Origin: Niveispirillum sp. SYP-B3756
GTDB lineage: Bacteria; Pseudomonadota; Alphaproteobacteria; Azospirillales; Azospirillaceae
NCBI RefSeq assembly: GCF_009495745.1
Contig: NZ_WIDQ01000024.1
Span: 1-43,986 of the forward strand
DNA length: 43,986 bases
Direction of reading: 5' to 3'
Position 1 is the first letter of the stretch. The number at the start of each line of letters is the position of its first letter. The position numbers and the translations under genes were made by a program. The notes beneath the pieces were generated by a model. That model saw nothing but the letters and a program-made list of their open reading frames with translations. It did not search any database and was not told the DNA's origin. Shown here in pieces: positions 1-8,505 of the stretch.

Positions 1-196
1 TGACAAGGACAACCCGCCTCGTCACCTGAAACGCAGGGCAGCGTGCCCAGCCCAAACCCGTCCCGCCAACCCCAAAACCAGCATCCGGAAACTCGCCAAG
101 CGGCGCGAACAAGGCGCTGTGACCGCATAACCCTGCCCAGAACAAACACTACCACGTGGTGGAACTATCACCTCCTCGGTGCATAATCCGGGCTAG
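1..196. other. Left-edge sequence without a recognisable gene
   Basis: A forward frame open from the window edge (base 2) ends in TAA at 128-130 and encodes a 42-residue basic tail rich in Arg, Lys and Pro. It could be the end of a gene lying outside the window, but I do not recognise it. No promoter or terminator is evident between it and the transposase remnant that follows. Confidence 0.2.
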
Positions 197-346
197 CATC
201 CCAAGGTCTTGGAATGGCTGGCCGATCACCCAAGACGGGTGTTCCATTTCACGCCTGCTTCCGTCTTCCAGCTCCAGGACGAAATCAAGCGCTTCATCAA
301 GGGGCACAACGGATCAGCAAAGCCCTTCTCGAAAAACTGTGCCGCG
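197..346 (+). pseudogene. IS630-family transposase remnant
   Basis: The forward frame from base 197 reads HPKVLEWLADHPRRVFHFTP, then ASVFQLQDEIKRFIKGHN and GSAKPF. This is the typical C-terminal part of IS630/Tc1-like transposases (HPKV..WL..HPR..FHFTPTS ... L...I..FI..HN..PKPF). The usual central stretch around the catalytic Glu (WLN.VE.FF...) is missing between ASV and QLQDE, so an internal deletion is likely. A TAG stop at 194-196 directly precedes the homologous segment. No complete element, terminal repeats or intact DDE triad is present. It is a dead insertion-sequence fragment marking past transposition at this edge. Confidence 0.6.
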
Positions 347-385
347 CCCCTGTTCCCTTCAATGAGTCCGCGCAATGGCTTGGCT

Positions 386-1795
386 TTAACCTGCGGTATC
401 CCAGCCCGGCAGCGGGGTCAGCAGTAGATTGCTGATGCGGCCGTTGGCCGTCAGCATCATAGCCAGTTCCACCACACCACCATCATAACGGGCGCGGTAG
501 CGATAGAGCACCTCACCGCACAAATCTTGCCGGTTGAACAGGGCCAGTTCCTGCATGGGTCCGAGGGTGGAAAGCGTCTTGCCGTATTCCACCATCAGTT
601 CGGTGAAGTCCAGCTTGGCGTAATCGGTAAAGGCCGCATAGGCTACATTGCCGCCGGCCATATCCGCCAGCAATTGCCGTGCCCGCGCCGTTACCTTGGG
701 ATCGGCGTCGGATATCGGTGTGACAGGCTTGTCGGCCAAGCCCGGTTCCAGCAGCCCGGCGACATGCCGCGCCAGGGTGGCAGCATCCGCCCCCTCTCCA
801 TTGGCGAAGATGGCGATGGTCAGCTTCCGTTCCGGATAGCGGACCACATGGGTCTGAAACCCCTGCCAACTGCCGGAATGCCACCAAGCTTGTTCCCGGC
901 CCTCACCGCGCTGATACCAACCGAGACCGTAGGGATAGGTACAGCCATTGGCCAGCCGGGCAGGCGCGGCGATCTGGGCCCAGGATTCCGCCGTCAGCAC
1001 CCGGCGCCCATCCATGCCCATGGCCCAGGCCGCATAATCCAGCGGGGAGAGATAGAGCGAGCCGTCAGCGGTCGAATTGGCCGTCGCCGAAATCCATTCG
1101 GCATTGCGCAACTGGCCCTCGCGCGTCTCATATCCTGCGGCGCGATTGGGGATCACGTCCAGGTCGCTGATGGCCCTGGCCGTACGCATCCCCAGCGGGG
1201 TGAAGACGCGCTGTCGCAGAAAATCCGCGTAATAGAGTCCGCTGACCCGCTTCACCAGGAAGCCCAGCACGATATAATCGGCGTAGGAGAAGCGCCAGCG
1301 GCTGCCGGCCGCAAAGTTCAAATCCTGCTTGGCAATAATGCCCAGCAATTCCGCTTCTGTATAATCGGCGCGGAAATCGCCATTGGGCGTGGCCGGCAGG
1401 CCGGAACTATGGTTCAGCAACTGGCGGATGGTGATGGGCTGCCAGGTTTTGGGCACCTCTGGCAGATGCAGGCGGATGGAATCATCCAGCCGCAGCTTCC
1501 CATCTTCCACCAGCAGCATGACGGCCGCCGCCGTCAACTGCATCCCGACAGCCCCTGTTTTGAACAGCGTGTCCGGATGCACCGGCACCTGATGTTCCAG
1601 ATTGGCCAGCCCATAGCCCTGGGCGCGCAGCAACTGCCCGTCACGCACAATGGTCAGGCCAAGGCCGGGAATGGCATCGCGGGCCATGGTGGCGGCGATA
1701 TAATCGTCCACCGGTTCCGCCGCCGCTATGGAAGCCGCCAGCCCGGTCAGCAGGAGGGCGGCCAGGAGATGTCTGAGCTGTTTCATAAGGGCCAT
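386..1795 (-). CDS. Exported class C beta-lactamase-fold protein, catalytic SxxK absent
   Basis: The protein has about 469 residues. The start at 1795 is preferred because GGAGG sits 9 bases upstream; a longer frame from 1840 would overlap the preceding gene. The N-terminus is a signal peptide (MALMKQLRHLLAALL... to AAA). The rest follows the serine beta-lactamase-like/penicillin-binding family: VEDGKLRLDDSI, ITIRQLLNHSSGLP and a C-terminal HSG box (WWHSGSWQGF). In the family the first motif is usually GS-V-x-K (catalytic Ser and Lys). Here the aligned segment reads KTGAVGMQLTAAA, so both Ser and Lys are replaced, and the YxN box is degenerate (FSYADY). I infer a periplasmic pseudoenzyme or binding protein. 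It follows the winged-helix regulator upstream and is probably co-transcribed with it. Confidence 0.8.
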   Translation of the reverse strand: MALMKQLRHLLAALLLTGLAASIAAAEPVDDYIAATMARDAIPGLGLTIVRDGQLLRAQGYGLANLEHQVPVHPDTLFKTGAVGMQLTAAAVMLLVEDGKLRLDDSIRLHLPEVPKTWQPITIRQLLNHSSGLPATPNGDFRADYTEAELLGIIAKQDLNFAAGSRWRFSYADYIVLGFLVKRVSGLYYADFLRQRVFTPLGMRTARAISDLDVIPNRAAGYETREGQLRNAEWISATANSTADGSLYLSPLDYAAWAMGMDGRRVLTAESWAQIAAPARLANGCTYPYGLGWYQRGEGREQAWWHSGSWQGFQTHVVRYPERKLTIAIFANGEGADAATLARHVAGLLEPGLADKPVTPISDADPKVTARARQLLADMAGGNVAYAAFTDYAKLDFTELMVEYGKTLSTLGPMQELALFNRQDLCGEVLYRYRARYDGGVVELAMMLTANGRISNLLLTPLPGWDTAG

Positions 1796-1836
1796 TTCTG
1801 GCAGCCTCCACCGGTTCGGCACAATTGCCGAACCGG

Positions 1837-3261
1837 TCAATCCTTTGGCGAAACTGGCCGCTCTGGTGGGGCGGGGACGGCACCGGGGCCGGTCAGCGCC
1901 TTCGACCTGTCCCAGATGCCCTGGATTTGCAGGTCGCGGCGCAGCACCAGCGTGGCCCCCAGATTGGCCGCTCCCATGGTGCGCACCTTATAGAGTGCTT
2001 CAAATCCATGTGACGGCTGGTCGGCCTGCAATGCGCTGGCCGTTGCCAGCCGCGCCGGATCACTGGCCAGTTCCGCCATTTCCAGCAGGCCGGGATCGCG
2101 GATGCCGGCAATCACCATGATGCGGTTATCGGCCGGGCCGGGCAGGCTGGCAATATAGCCATAATCCATGCGCGGGATGCGTTCTTCCGTCAGCACCACC
2201 CCATCGGACTGGTAATGCGTTCCCGTGGCCTTATCCATCAGGTCGGTCAAGCCTTCATCCAGCGCGAAGCCGGAGACCTGGAACAGCGGGTCACGCAGCA
2301 GAACATTCAACCCGCTCAGCAGCCCGACATAGACCATGTCGGAGGCTTTGAAGATGTCGGGGGTCAGTTGCGATGCAGCGATCAGCCGGATCGGCCGCGC
2401 CCGCCCACCTTCCAGATTGCGTAGGGTATTGTTGATCTTCTCCAGCGCCTGCAGGGTGCCGGAGGAGATATATTGTTCACGCGCACCGGTGATGCGTTCG
2501 CCGGCGGCGGGATTATGCATCAGATAGATGTCCAGATCCTCCCGCACCAGGACGGATCGTTCCCAGACAAGGCGCGGGGGGGCACCGGGGGGCGGCTTCT
2601 CCGCCCCGTTCTGCCCAAACAGGAAATAATCGCCCATGACGATGGTGATTGGCCGGTCGCTGCTGGCCAGCGGTTGCCAGAGGCTGGCAGCAGGGCTGCC
2701 GGCTGACAGGGGCCCCCGGCTGGTCAGCACGAAGAACAGCAGGGCGCAGAGACCCAGCAGGCCAATGGCGGCCAGCGCCAGCCGACCGGCCTGCTGGTGC
2801 CGGGGCGGGACGGCGGCAGGTTCGGCCGTTGCCGGTTCCGGCATTGCTGCCGGGGCGGGGGCCGCTGCCGCGACACCGATCAGGCTGATGCTGTACTCGC
2901 CCACCGGGATCATCAGCCGAGGGCCGGGCTGATCCCGATGGGTTTCTTCCAGCATCTTGCGCAGGCGATGGACATAGACCCGGACGGTGGAATCCTTGGG
3001 CGCGTCCAGCGGCTCCCCGCTGGCAAAGACCGCGTTGGCGATTTCCAATTCTGTTGGCGGCCGCGATTCAAGCGTCCGCTCCAGCAGGAAATCAAACAGG
3101 CGCAGCAGCTTGTCCGACCGTTTGCCGCCCAGCTCCTCCCGCAGGGTCTGGGCGGCTTGGCGCAACAGCTCTTCCCGTGAAGCATCCTCACCCCCCCCGC
3201 TGTCGGCCCTGGTGGCGGCCGCTTGGACCGGTGGGGTGTTGGGGGGGGACCATGGCTTCAT
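1837..3261 (-). CDS. Membrane-anchored winged-helix transcriptional regulator (copy 1)
   Basis: About 474 residues. An ATG at 3261 has GAAGG 8 bases upstream; the upstream ATG at 3279 has no ribosome-binding site. Residues about 45-130 match the winged-helix domain seen at the N-terminus of ToxR-like one-component regulators and some cyclase-type regulators (LLRLFDFLLERTLE... VRVYVHRLRKMLEE... IPVGEYSISLIG). An Ala/Pro-rich linker follows, then one membrane helix (LALAAIGLLGLCALLFFVLT, about 160-180), then a large C-terminal domain probably in the periplasm. The whole protein is homologous to the product at 21787-23055, including the C-terminal YIAS...IAGI segment. Its ligand and targets are unknown. 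It lies divergent from the DUF6152-like gene and directly upstream of the inactive-looking hydrolase, which are plausible targets. Confidence 0.8.
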   Translation of the reverse strand: MKPWSPPNTPPVQAAATRADSGGGEDASREELLRQAAQTLREELGGKRSDKLLRLFDFLLERTLESRPPTELEIANAVFASGEPLDAPKDSTVRVYVHRLRKMLEETHRDQPGPRLMIPVGEYSISLIGVAAAAPAPAAMPEPATAEPAAVPPRHQQAGRLALAAIGLLGLCALLFFVLTSRGPLSAGSPAASLWQPLASSDRPITIVMGDYFLFGQNGAEKPPPGAPPRLVWERSVLVREDLDIYLMHNPAAGERITGAREQYISSGTLQALEKINNTLRNLEGGRARPIRLIAASQLTPDIFKASDMVYVGLLSGLNVLLRDPLFQVSGFALDEGLTDLMDKATGTHYQSDGVVLTEERIPRMDYGYIASLPGPADNRIMVIAGIRDPGLLEMAELASDPARLATASALQADQPSHGFEALYKVRTMGAANLGATLVLRRDLQIQGIWDRSKALTGPGAVPAPPERPVSPKD

Positions 3262-3677
3262 GCGGTGAACCTTCAGCATCGCGCGACCAATAGGGATGAC
3301 TGTAGCCGATCATGCGGTGACAACACCATTGTGAAGCATCGCGCGCCCGACTGTCGCTGTCGCCGGCGTCGGAAATCCAGCCCCAATTGCCGAAACGCCC
3401 CGGTGAACGGGGTCTGTAACGGTTTCGGAACTGTAATTAACTCCCCCGGAACGGGGCGAATGTTACGTTAAGTCAACCATTCTGCATACTCTGGTGGTGT
3501 CTGGCGATAAGCCGGCCGCCCCTGATCACCGGCGGCGGCCGGCAGGGGGTGGGGTGTCCCTGATGGGACGCGATACCGCTCAGCCCACGGGTAATTCGGG
3601 CCGGCAACAGATGATCCAGCCGGATGTCCGGCGCGCAATGCGGGGGCGGATGGGCCACATGAACAAGGAGTTGATTG
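3262..3677. promoter_or_regulatory. Divergent intergenic region with a GC-rich hairpin
   Basis: This 416-base gap separates the winged-helix regulator (minus) from the DUF6152-like gene (plus) and must hold both promoters. A perfect 10-bp inverted repeat (GCCGGCCGCC at 3511-3520, GGCGGCCGGC at 3534-3543, 13-base loop) lies in the probable leader of the plus-strand gene. A shorter hairpin (CCCCG/CGGGG) lies at 3398-3412. TGTAAC at 3415 and TGTAAT at 3432 form an imperfect direct repeat. I see no small coding gene here. Confidence 0.4.
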
Positions 3678-4064
3678 ATGAGACTGAGCAGGAAATCGGT
3701 ATCGGCGATCGTTGGCGTGAGCCTTGTCGCCGGCTTGGTCGTGGCGCCGGCCTTGGCTCACCATTCGTTCGCAATGTTCGATCAGACGAAGGTGGATCAG
3801 CTGCAAAAGGCCACCGTCAGCGAATTCCGCTTCGCCAACCCGCATTCCTTTGTCGTGGTCAGCGTCGATGGCCCCTCGGGCAAGACCAAATATGCCCTGG
3901 AATGCAGCAGCGTGAATATGATGGTGGCCGGCGGTTGGGAGGCAACGACCATCAAAGCGGGCGATCAGGTGAGTGTTGATTACTATCCGCTGCGTGATGG
4001 TCGCCCCGGCGGGATGCTGAAGACGATCACCGTTCCCGATGGCCGCACCTTGAGTGGTTGGTGA
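3678..4064 (+). CDS. DUF6152-like exported protein
   Basis: About 128 residues. ATG at 3678 has AAGGAG seven bases upstream, better than the TTG three bases earlier. A signal peptide (MRLSRKS... to ALA) is followed by AHHSFAMFD, the N-terminal signature I associate with DUF6152 proteins, then a small beta-rich domain ending in a conserved-looking GRPGGMLKTI segment. Function is unknown; the product is probably periplasmic. It lies 54 bases upstream of another exported protein, likely one operon. Proteins of this type are commonly seen beside DUF6644 membrane proteins, two of which occur at 16768-17805. Confidence 0.7.
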   Translation: MRLSRKSVSAIVGVSLVAGLVVAPALAHHSFAMFDQTKVDQLQKATVSEFRFANPHSFVVVSVDGPSGKTKYALECSSVNMMVAGGWEATTIKAGDQVSVDYYPLRDGRPGGMLKTITVPDGRTLSGW

Positions 4065-4118
4065 GGAGCGCCCCCGCACTGGGGCACCGATAATAAGCAC
4101 AAGGCTGGGAGGCCTGTA

Positions 4119-4889
4119 ATGCGGGCAGTGAAATCGATGATGCTCGCCGTCGCCCTGGTGGCGATGGGCGTGGGTGCAGACGTGCGCGCGGCGAAGCCGG
4201 CGGCGGAACCGGATATTACCGGTGTCTGGCAAATCTATCCCGATCCGTTTGCGGGGGAGGAAAACACCTTCCTGGAACTGCCGGTGCCGGGTGAAGGGCC
4301 GAAGCTGAAAGAGCCCTATGCCAGCCAGTGGAAGGCGCAGCGCGCCAAGCGCGATGCCATGCTGAAGGCGGGCACCCCACTGGTCGATCCCAGCACCTTA
4401 TGTATGCCGGAAGGGATGCCCATGCTGATGGGTGCGATCTTCCCGCTGGAATTCCTGCAGACCAAGGGCCGCCTGACGGTGCTGGGCGAATATCTGGCCC
4501 AGGTGCGGCGCGTCTATCTGAACGAGCCGATGCCGCCGGCGAACAAGCTGATCCCCTCCTATTATGGCATCTCGGTCGGCCATTGGGAAAAGGACACGCT
4601 GATCATCACCACCCGCGGGGTGAAGGAAGATGTGCAGTTCTTCGAAATTCCGCACAGCAATGAGATGGTGATTACGGAACGCATCCGCCTGACCGGGCCG
4701 GACCTGATGGAAAACCAGATCACCATCGAAGATCCCAAGATGCTGCAGGAGCCGTACCGTTTCACCTACGGCTATAAGCGCGATCATAATTACCGGATCA
4801 TGGAATATTATTGTGAGCGCGAAGATCCGCTGTTCAAGGTCACCCCTGACGGCAAGGTGGAGATGAAATCGCTGGACGAAATCAAGTGA
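4119..4889 (+). CDS. Exported hypothetical protein, operon partner of the DUF6152-like gene
   Basis: 256 residues; GGGAGG lies 6 bases before the ATG. An N-terminal signal peptide (MRAVKSMMLAVALVAMGVGADVRA) precedes a soluble domain beginning PDITGVWQIYPDPF, a GxW opening shared with secreted proteins that accompany DUF6152 genes. The remainder has many aromatic and acidic residues (PSYYGISVGHWEKDTLIITT, YKRDHNYRIMEYYCERED), consistent with a beta-barrel or lipocalin-like fold. No catalytic motif is visible. It probably acts in the periplasm with its neighbours. I assign no specific function. Confidence 0.65.
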   Translation: MRAVKSMMLAVALVAMGVGADVRAAKPAAEPDITGVWQIYPDPFAGEENTFLELPVPGEGPKLKEPYASQWKAQRAKRDAMLKAGTPLVDPSTLCMPEGMPMLMGAIFPLEFLQTKGRLTVLGEYLAQVRRVYLNEPMPPANKLIPSYYGISVGHWEKDTLIITTRGVKEDVQFFEIPHSNEMVITERIRLTGPDLMENQITIEDPKMLQEPYRFTYGYKRDHNYRIMEYYCEREDPLFKVTPDGKVEMKSLDEIK

Positions 4890-4895
4890 ACGGGT

Positions 4896-4921
4896 GCGGG
4901 CCGCCCGGCTTGGCGGCCCGC
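4896..4921. repeat. Intercistronic hairpin
   Basis: Perfect 10-bp inverted repeat GCGGGCCGCC / GGCGGCCCGC with a 6-base loop, between the stop of the exported protein and the Tat-exported protein. There is no T-run, so it may be an mRNA-stabilising or partial terminator structure. Confidence 0.45.
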
Positions 4922-4946
4922 CATCGCCCAGATGAACAGAGGCATC

Positions 4947-6260
4947 ATGCCGCACAGACGCACTTTCCTGAAACAGGTGCTGGCGGCCGGGGTCGTGCCG
5001 GCGCTTTTCACCCCCGATGTTCTGGCGACCCCGCGCCGCGTTGACATTCTGTCGGCCATGCGACGGGAGGAGATGATCCTGCGCTCCCCCAGCCTGGGCG
5101 ACGGCTATCACCTGTCCTGGACTGGGCAGGGGACGCAGGTGGTGGGCGTCAATGACGGTTCAGGCTGGGCCGATCCGCCCACCGCCTTTTATAATACGCG
5201 CCTGTGGACCATCAGCGGCACGCCCGAGAATGCGCGCTTCGCGGAGGTGGCAACCTATCCCGTCATCAACCGGTCCGCCCGGCCGGAGGGGGCGACCGTC
5301 TATTATGGGTCCGGCCTGTTGGCCGTGGGCCGGCGCATCTACCAGTTCATCAGCACGCTGGATAATGCAGAGGATCGGCCGCGTCACTGGACGGGGGCGA
5401 AGCTGGTCTTCTCCGACGATGGTGGCCGGACCTGGCGCAACCGCGACGGTTCTACCCCTGTGATCTGGGAGGATTGGGCGGAGCAGACGCGCGACCGCTT
5501 CAGCTTTTTCCAGGAACCGGGGGGCTGCTTCTCCCTTCTGTCCATCCTGCAGATGGGCCGGGATTATGCTGCCAACCGCGATGGCTATATCTATGTCTAC
5601 AGCCCCAACGGTAATACCGATGGGACGATGAACGAACTGGTGATGTTCCGCGTACCCATCGCGCGGATGCTGGATCGTGATGCCTATGAGTTCTTTGCCG
5701 GGCACCGGGCCGATGGGGGGGCCGACTGGCGGCGGGACATCGCTGCGCGGGTGCCCGTGCATGTCTTCCCGCGCGGCTGGGTCAATCACACCAACCTGTT
5801 TCCAGGCGATCTGGTGCTGGAATCCTGGCTGCCCAGCGTTGTCTATAATGAGGCGCTGGGCCTTTACATGATGGCCGCCGCCGGCATCGGTGTGGCCCCT
5901 GACGGGACGGAGTTCGGCAAGCCCAGCTATCTGGGCCTGTGGGTGGCGGACACGCCCTGGGGCCCTTGGCGCCAGATTCATGAGGAGACGGCCTGGAAGC
6001 CGGGCGGCGATGCGGCGGCCCGCGCCTATGGCCCCCGCATCGCGCCCGGCTGGGTGGCGGCGGATGGCAAATCCTTCTGGCTGGTCTGGTCGGATCTGGA
6101 CGGCATCCGCGCCTTTGCCACCGATCAGGCGCAATTGGCGGCGTCGCTGGAGAAAGTAACCGATCCCTTGTCACGCACCCGGATTGAAGCGGATTTCCTG
6201 CGCCGGTACACGCCGCGCTTTGCCTTCAACGCCCAGCGCGTCGATCTGGTCACAGGCTGA
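4947..6260 (+). CDS. Tat-exported DUF4185-like beta-propeller protein
   Basis: About 437 residues from ATG 4947 (AGAGG upstream); an in-frame ATG at 4932 is the alternative. The N-terminus PHRRTFLKQVLAAGVVPALF is a twin-arginine signal, so the folded protein is exported, possibly with a cofactor. The mature part resembles DUF4185/sialidase-like propellers: SDDGGRTWRN is an Asp-box-like turn, and GDGYHLSWTGQGTQ, GYIYVYSPNGN, VYNEALGLYMMAA and LVWSDLDGIRAFA look like propeller blades. It may be a secreted glycosidase-type or carbohydrate-binding protein, but catalytic residues cannot be assigned. It closes the exported-protein group before iorA. Confidence 0.55.
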   Translation: MPHRRTFLKQVLAAGVVPALFTPDVLATPRRVDILSAMRREEMILRSPSLGDGYHLSWTGQGTQVVGVNDGSGWADPPTAFYNTRLWTISGTPENARFAEVATYPVINRSARPEGATVYYGSGLLAVGRRIYQFISTLDNAEDRPRHWTGAKLVFSDDGGRTWRNRDGSTPVIWEDWAEQTRDRFSFFQEPGGCFSLLSILQMGRDYAANRDGYIYVYSPNGNTDGTMNELVMFRVPIARMLDRDAYEFFAGHRADGGADWRRDIAARVPVHVFPRGWVNHTNLFPGDLVLESWLPSVVYNEALGLYMMAAAGIGVAPDGTEFGKPSYLGLWVADTPWGPWRQIHEETAWKPGGDAAARAYGPRIAPGWVAADGKSFWLVWSDLDGIRAFATDQAQLAASLEKVTDPLSRTRIEADFLRRYTPRFAFNAQRVDLVTG

Positions 6261-6294
6261 TCTTTTTCGCATCGCCCCGGTGACAGGGATTGCT

Positions 6295-6318
6295 ATTTGC
6301 TTTAAGCTTAAAATATCT
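6295..6318 (+). promoter_or_regulatory. Operator-like motif copy A upstream of iorA
   Basis: 24-bp motif, core GCTTTAAGCTTAAAATATC, containing the perfect palindrome TTTAAGCTTAAA. It starts 45 bases upstream of the iorA start. Near-identical copies occur at 11653, 21605 (minus) and 31026. It probably overlaps the promoter and is the proposed binding site of the MarR protein encoded at 21009-21491. Confidence 0.65.
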
Positions 6319-6339
6319 ATTTGCACACAATATCCACGG

Positions 6340-8505
6340 ATGGCGGACATGGCTGAACGTTCCTTTGCCAAGGAAGTGGAACATTTGCGCCTGGGGGACG
6401 GGGAGGTCTTTCGGGGCGAGGCGATCCTGGCGATCACCAAGGGCCTGCTGCAGGCCGGTGTCTCCTATGTGGGCGGCTATCAGGGCTCGCCCATTTCGCA
6501 CCTGATGGATGTGTTGGCCGATGCCAAGGACATTCTGGGTGAGTTGGGGGTCAATTTTCAAAGCTCCGCCAATGAGGCGACGGCGGCGGCCATGCTGTCG
6601 GCGAGCGTTATGTATCCCTTGCGCGGGGCGGTGGCTTGGAAATCCACGGTGGGCACCAATGTCGCCTCTGACGCGCTGGCCAATCTGGCCTCCGGCGGGG
6701 TGACCGGCGGCACGCTGGTGATCATCGGGGAGGATTATGGCGAAGGTTCCTCCATCATGCAGGAACGCACCCATGCCTTTGCGATGAAGTCGCAGATGTG
6801 GTTGCTGGACCCGCGCCCGGACCATACCTGTATCGTCGACCTGATCGCCAAGGGCTTTGAGCTGTCGGAGGCGTCGAACACGCCGGTGATGCTGGAGGTG
6901 CGGGTGCGCACCTGCCACATGCATGGGCATTTCATCGCCAAGGATAATGTCCGCCCGGCCTTCGGCCTGGATGATGCGCTGAACGCGCCCAAACGCGATC
7001 TGGGCCGCATCGTGCTGCCGCCCGCCGCCTATGAACATGAGCAGGAAAAGATCGCCCGCCGCCTGCCGGCCGCCATCGATTTCATCCGCCGCAACAAGCT
7101 GAATGAATGGTTCGGGCCGGCGGATGGCCGGGTCGGTATCATTCTTCAGGGCGGCATGTACAATAATGTCATCCGCGCGCTGCAATATCTCGGCCTGTCC
7201 GACGCTTACGGCAATACGCAGATCCCGCTCTATGTGATGAACGTCACCTATCCGCTGATCGACAGCGAGGTGGCCGACTTTGCCCAGGGCAAGGATGCTG
7301 TGCTGATCGTGGAGGAAGGCCAGCCCGATTATCTGGAACAGGCGCTGAATACGGTGCTGCGCCGGCGCGACATCCAGACCCCGCTGCATGGCAAGGACGT
7401 GCTGCCCATGGCGGGCGATTACACGATCCACGCCATCATGAAAGGGGTGCAGGGTTTCCTGGACAAGCGCGCACCGCAATTGCTGGGCAACCGGCCGCCT
7501 GTGCCCGATGCAACCCCGGTTCTTGCCGACCCCAAGGTGGTGCATCTGAAATCGGTGGTGCCGCCCCGGCCGCCAGGCCTGTGCACCGGCTGCCCGGAAC
7601 GCCCGATCTTCGCGGCCATGAAGCTGGTGCAGCAGGAATTGGGTGACCATCATGTGTCGGCCGATATTGGCTGTCATCTGTTCTCCATCCTGCCGCCCTT
7701 CAATATAGGCAACACCACCATGGGCTTTGGCCTGGGCGCCGCCTCTTCCGCCGCCTTCAGCCAGAGCGGGGGCAAACGCTCCATCGCGGTGATGGGGGAT
7801 GGTGGCTTCTGGCATAATGGCCTGACCAGCGGCATCGGCAATGCCGTGTTCAACAAGCATGACGGCGTCTTCCTGATTGTCGATAATTTCTATTCCTCGG
7901 CGACGGGCGGGCAGGACATCCTGTCATCGCGTGCGCTCAACAAGCATCGCAAGACCAACAATCCCATTTCCAAGGCGGTGGCCGGCGTCGGCGCCACCTG
8001 GGTGCGGGAGGTGGACCGGACCTATGATGTGGGCCGGATGCGGGCGGTGCTGAAAGAGGCGCTGACGACGAAGGAGGAAGGGCCGAAGATCATCATCGCC
8101 TCTTCCGAATGCATGTTGAACCGCCAGCGGCGGGAAAAGCCCCTGGTCGCCAAGGCGATCAAGGGTGGCAAGCGGGTGGTCAAGGAGCGGTTCGGCGTGG
8201 ATGAGGATGTCTGCACCGGCGACCATGCCTGCATCCGCCTGTCCGGCTGCCCGTCCTTGTCGGTGAAGCAGCTGGATGACCCGCTGCGCGACGATCCGGT
8301 GGCCGCCATCGACAATTCCTGTGTCGCCTGCGGCAATTGCGGGGAAGTGTCGGAGGCGGCGGCCCTATGCCCGTCCTTCTACCGGGCTGAGGTTGTTCAT
8401 AACCCGACCGGCTGGGACCGGTTCAAAGCCAAGCTGTCGATGGCGCTGATCGGCTTTCTGCAACAGCGGCGCGACCGCCGCCGTATTGTGGCGGAGGCGG
8501 CCTGA
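6340..8505 (+). CDS. iorA: Indolepyruvate ferredoxin oxidoreductase, alpha-type subunit
   Basis: About 721 residues from ATG 6340 (ATG 6349 is equally possible; neither has a strong ribosome-binding site). The enzyme family oxidatively decarboxylates arylpyruvates to arylacetyl-CoA using thiamine diphosphate. The N-terminus carries the pyrimidine-binding domain (GGYQGSPISHLMDVL, SSANEATAAAMLSASV). The centre has the TPP-binding segment GDGGFWHNG...NAVFN near residue 487. The C-terminus has a two-cluster ferredoxin domain (C.....C....GCP and CVACGNCGEV...LCP, about 624-680) that takes the electrons. It shares one base with iorB (TGATG), so translation is coupled. Motif copy A lies just upstream. 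In aerobic proteobacteria such enzymes serve aromatic amino acid or amine breakdown. Confidence 0.9.
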   Translation: MADMAERSFAKEVEHLRLGDGEVFRGEAILAITKGLLQAGVSYVGGYQGSPISHLMDVLADAKDILGELGVNFQSSANEATAAAMLSASVMYPLRGAVAWKSTVGTNVASDALANLASGGVTGGTLVIIGEDYGEGSSIMQERTHAFAMKSQMWLLDPRPDHTCIVDLIAKGFELSEASNTPVMLEVRVRTCHMHGHFIAKDNVRPAFGLDDALNAPKRDLGRIVLPPAAYEHEQEKIARRLPAAIDFIRRNKLNEWFGPADGRVGIILQGGMYNNVIRALQYLGLSDAYGNTQIPLYVMNVTYPLIDSEVADFAQGKDAVLIVEEGQPDYLEQALNTVLRRRDIQTPLHGKDVLPMAGDYTIHAIMKGVQGFLDKRAPQLLGNRPPVPDATPVLADPKVVHLKSVVPPRPPGLCTGCPERPIFAAMKLVQQELGDHHVSADIGCHLFSILPPFNIGNTTMGFGLGAASSAAFSQSGGKRSIAVMGDGGFWHNGLTSGIGNAVFNKHDGVFLIVDNFYSSATGGQDILSSRALNKHRKTNNPISKAVAGVGATWVREVDRTYDVGRMRAVLKEALTTKEEGPKIIIASSECMLNRQRREKPLVAKAIKGGKRVVKERFGVDEDVCTGDHACIRLSGCPSLSVKQLDDPLRDDPVAAIDNSCVACGNCGEVSEAAALCPSFYRAEVVHNPTGWDRFKAKLSMALIGFLQQRRDRRRIVAEAA

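Noticed and set aside
527-1993. Long open frame on the plus strand opposite the serine-hydrolase-fold and regulator genes
   Set aside because: It is an antisense shadow of high-GC codon structure: no family motifs, Arg/Gly/Pro/Gln-rich composition, and it crosses two genes with clear domains on the other strand.
6250-7860. Long open frame antisense to iorA
   Set aside because: His/Gln/Arg-rich composition without motifs; iorA on the other strand has unmistakable TPP and ferredoxin motifs.
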